Shown here piece by piece: positions 13,761-15,794 of a stretch of 15,794 bases of DNA (within the stretch, counting starts at the first letter, position 1; each line of letters begins with the position of its first letter). Made by a program: the position numbers and the translations under genes. The stretch is taken from assembly GCA_002403895.1 (NCBI GenBank), contig DHIQ01000087.1, positions 1 to 15,794 on the forward strand. Reading direction: 5' to 3'. The notes under the pieces are model-generated. The model did not search any database. It was not told the origin of the DNA and saw only the letters and a program-made list of their open reading frames with translations. This stretch comes from Candidatus Neomicrothrix sp. UBA4742. GTDB taxonomy: Bacteria; Actinomycetota; Acidimicrobiia; Acidimicrobiales; Acidimicrobilacustridaceae.

Positions 13761-14701
13761 GGCCCGACCGACGTGGACGCCTCAGCCGTCTCGGCCGGGG
13801 GCGACCCGACCACGGCGTCGCCGGAGCCGCCGGAAGGGGCGTTGTTCGAGTCGGCCGCGCGCTCGTCGGCGACGGCCCGCTCGGCGCGCTCGACCCCCTT
13901 GTCCCGGGCCCGGCGGCGCAGCAGGAGCGGGTAGACGATGACGGTGAGGGTGGCGAAGATCAGCCATTGGCCGGCGTAGTTGAGGTGAGGACCGTCGCCC
14001 AGTTCCGGCGTTGGCACCGGCTCAGGCAGGGGGCCGGACTGCGGTGGCGCGGAGGAGCGGAGGCTCACGTACACCGGGTAGAGCTGGTACGGCAGCTGGT
14101 GTTGGTACCGCGTCAGATCGACCCGTGACAACGTGTGCAGCACGCCATCGGCGGGGTCGTAGGGCCCCGACTCGCGGTTCTGGGTGCTCATGAGCAGACC
14201 GGTGACGCTCACCGTCCCGCTGGGCGGCGCGAACTCGTCGAGAGAGGAGTTCTCGTCGATGGCGTAGGGCACCCAGCCCCGATTGACGGCCACTGCGCTC
14301 TGGCCGTCGGTGCTGACCAGCGGGGTGATCAGCCACCAACCGGGATCGCTGCTGTTGCGGGTGCGGTTTCGGATCAGGATCTGATTGGCGGAGTCGTAAT
14401 GACCGGTCGCGGTCACGGTGCGGAACGTGTTGACGTTGGCCTGGTCGGCCGGCTGGTCGGAGTGGACCAGGGTCTCGATGGGGACCGCCGGCCCGTTCTC
14501 GCGGGCCTCGATCATCTGATTCACGTCGCGCCGGCCGTGGAGCCGCCCGAGTTGCCAGGAGGCGAGGAAGAGAAAGGCGAGGACACAGCTGAGCACGAAC
14601 AGGTGCGACAGGATCCATCCCGGGCGTCGGACGAAGCGCCAGTCCGTCGGGGGCCGACCCGCAGCGGCCGGTGACGCCACGATGTCGCGATGGTCGGTCA
14701 C
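13757..14701 (-). CDS. SURF1-family cytochrome c oxidase assembly protein
   Basis: A 314-residue SURF1 protein, which helps insert heme a into subunit I of aa3-type oxidases. It shows the family layout: a membrane helix at about 30-50 (LSHLFVLSCVLAFLFLASWQ-LG), an extracytoplasmic domain with GWWLITPL (121-128) and VNRGWVP (139-145), and a second helix at about 244-262 after GPHLNYAGQW (237-246). The Ala/Glu/Ser-rich tail (265-314) is probably a disordered cytoplasmic extension. The start is GTG, with TAGCCT 6 nt upstream and no SD. Its stop overlaps the truncated tetR start by 4 nt. No oxidase subunit genes are in the window. Confidence 0.92.
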   Translation of the reverse strand: MTDHRDIVASPAAAGRPPTDWRFVRRPGWILSHLFVLSCVLAFLFLASWQLGRLHGRRDVNQMIEARENGPAVPIETLVHSDQPADQANVNTFRTVTATGHYDSANQILIRNRTRNSSDPGWWLITPLVSTDGQSAVAVNRGWVPYAIDENSSLDEFAPPSGTVSVTGLLMSTQNRESGPYDPADGVLHTLSRVDLTRYQHQLPYQLYPVYVSLRSSAPPQSGPLPEPVPTPELGDGPHLNYAGQWLIFATLTVIVYPLLLRRRARDKGVERAERAVADERAADSNNAPSGGSGDAVVGSPPAETAEASTSVGP

Positions 14702-14713
14702 GACAGCAGGCTA
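14702..14713 (-). promoter_or_regulatory. Putative leaderless -10 element of surf1
   Basis: TAGCCT (14708-14713, minus strand) followed by 6 nt and the GTG at 14701. Hexamer and spacing are identical to bioB. This supports the GTG start and predicts a leaderless transcript. Confidence 0.5.
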
Positions 14714-14804
14714 ACCGTGGCCCGGTCCCGACCCGAATCGGTCCTCACCCACCCAGGATCTCTGCAGCCTGGCCGACATCAGCTGTCGATTCGGCTTCAG
14801 AGAA

Positions 14805-14821
14805 CCGGGAGCGGCCCCCGG
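14805..14821 (-). terminator. Hairpin downstream of the acyl-CoA synthetase gene
   Basis: CCGGG (14805-14809), 7-nt loop, CCCGG (14817-14821). On the minus strand TTCTCT follows, giving a weak intrinsic-terminator look 23 nt past the stop codon. The stem is only 5 bp. Confidence 0.35.
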
Positions 14822-14843
14822 ATACCACCGATTCCTCAGTGGA

Positions 14844-15794
<951 letters not shown>

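Noticed and set aside
14714..14804. Repeated CGATTCGG/CCGAATCGG-like words between surf1 and the acyl-CoA synthetase gene
   Set aside because: The words are short, imperfect and irregularly spaced; no clear operator or repeat family.

Overview
The window is GC-rich, densely packed bacterial DNA with GTG starts and overlapping stop/start codons. It most likely comes from an actinomycete, plausibly an Acidimicrobiia-type lineage. Supporting signs are the coupled dapA-rnj pair with an FtsK translocase nearby, a biotin synthase followed by a small Cys-rich protein of the BsaP type known from mycobacteria, and many genes with no Shine-Dalgarno (SD) sequence but a -10-like hexamer exactly 6 nt before the start codon. 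The taxon is inferred from gene content only.

Left part (1-3738, minus strand): the edge of an unidentified gene, an SMP-30/gluconolactonase-like enzyme, a short AT-richer gap with nested dyads and a possible gene remnant, then full-length ftsK. Middle (3739-6342, minus strand): a catalase-related heme protein, a pair of hairpins, and a bioB-bsaP operon. The BioB lacks one of the usual auxiliary-cluster cysteines. Plus-strand island (6448-8421): a secreted blue-copper protein with a Thr-rich tail and a polytopic membrane protein of unknown function.

Right part (8456-14701, minus strand): a chain transcribed leftwards, made of a winged-helix-like protein of unknown family, dapA (lysine/diaminopimelate synthesis), rnj (RNase J), a polyprenol-type GT2 glycosyltransferase and a SAM methyltransferase. 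The first three overlap by 4 and 8 nt. The last two, with the convergent membrane protein, look like an envelope-glycan module. Upstream of the chain lies a deletion scar that joins the start of a tetR gene to the end of an ATP-grasp gene. It is preceded by surf1 (cytochrome oxidase assembly), whose stop codon overlaps the tetR start. The right edge (14844-15794) is the C-terminal part of an acyl-CoA synthetase.

Most genes are housekeeping or metabolic. I see no CRISPR array, integrase, transposase, prophage, rRNA or tRNA. The points most worth checking are the Cys-to-Val change in BioB next to its auxiliary protein, the repeated leaderless-promoter layout, the tetR/ATP-grasp scar, and the uncharacterised protein coupled to dapA and rnj.
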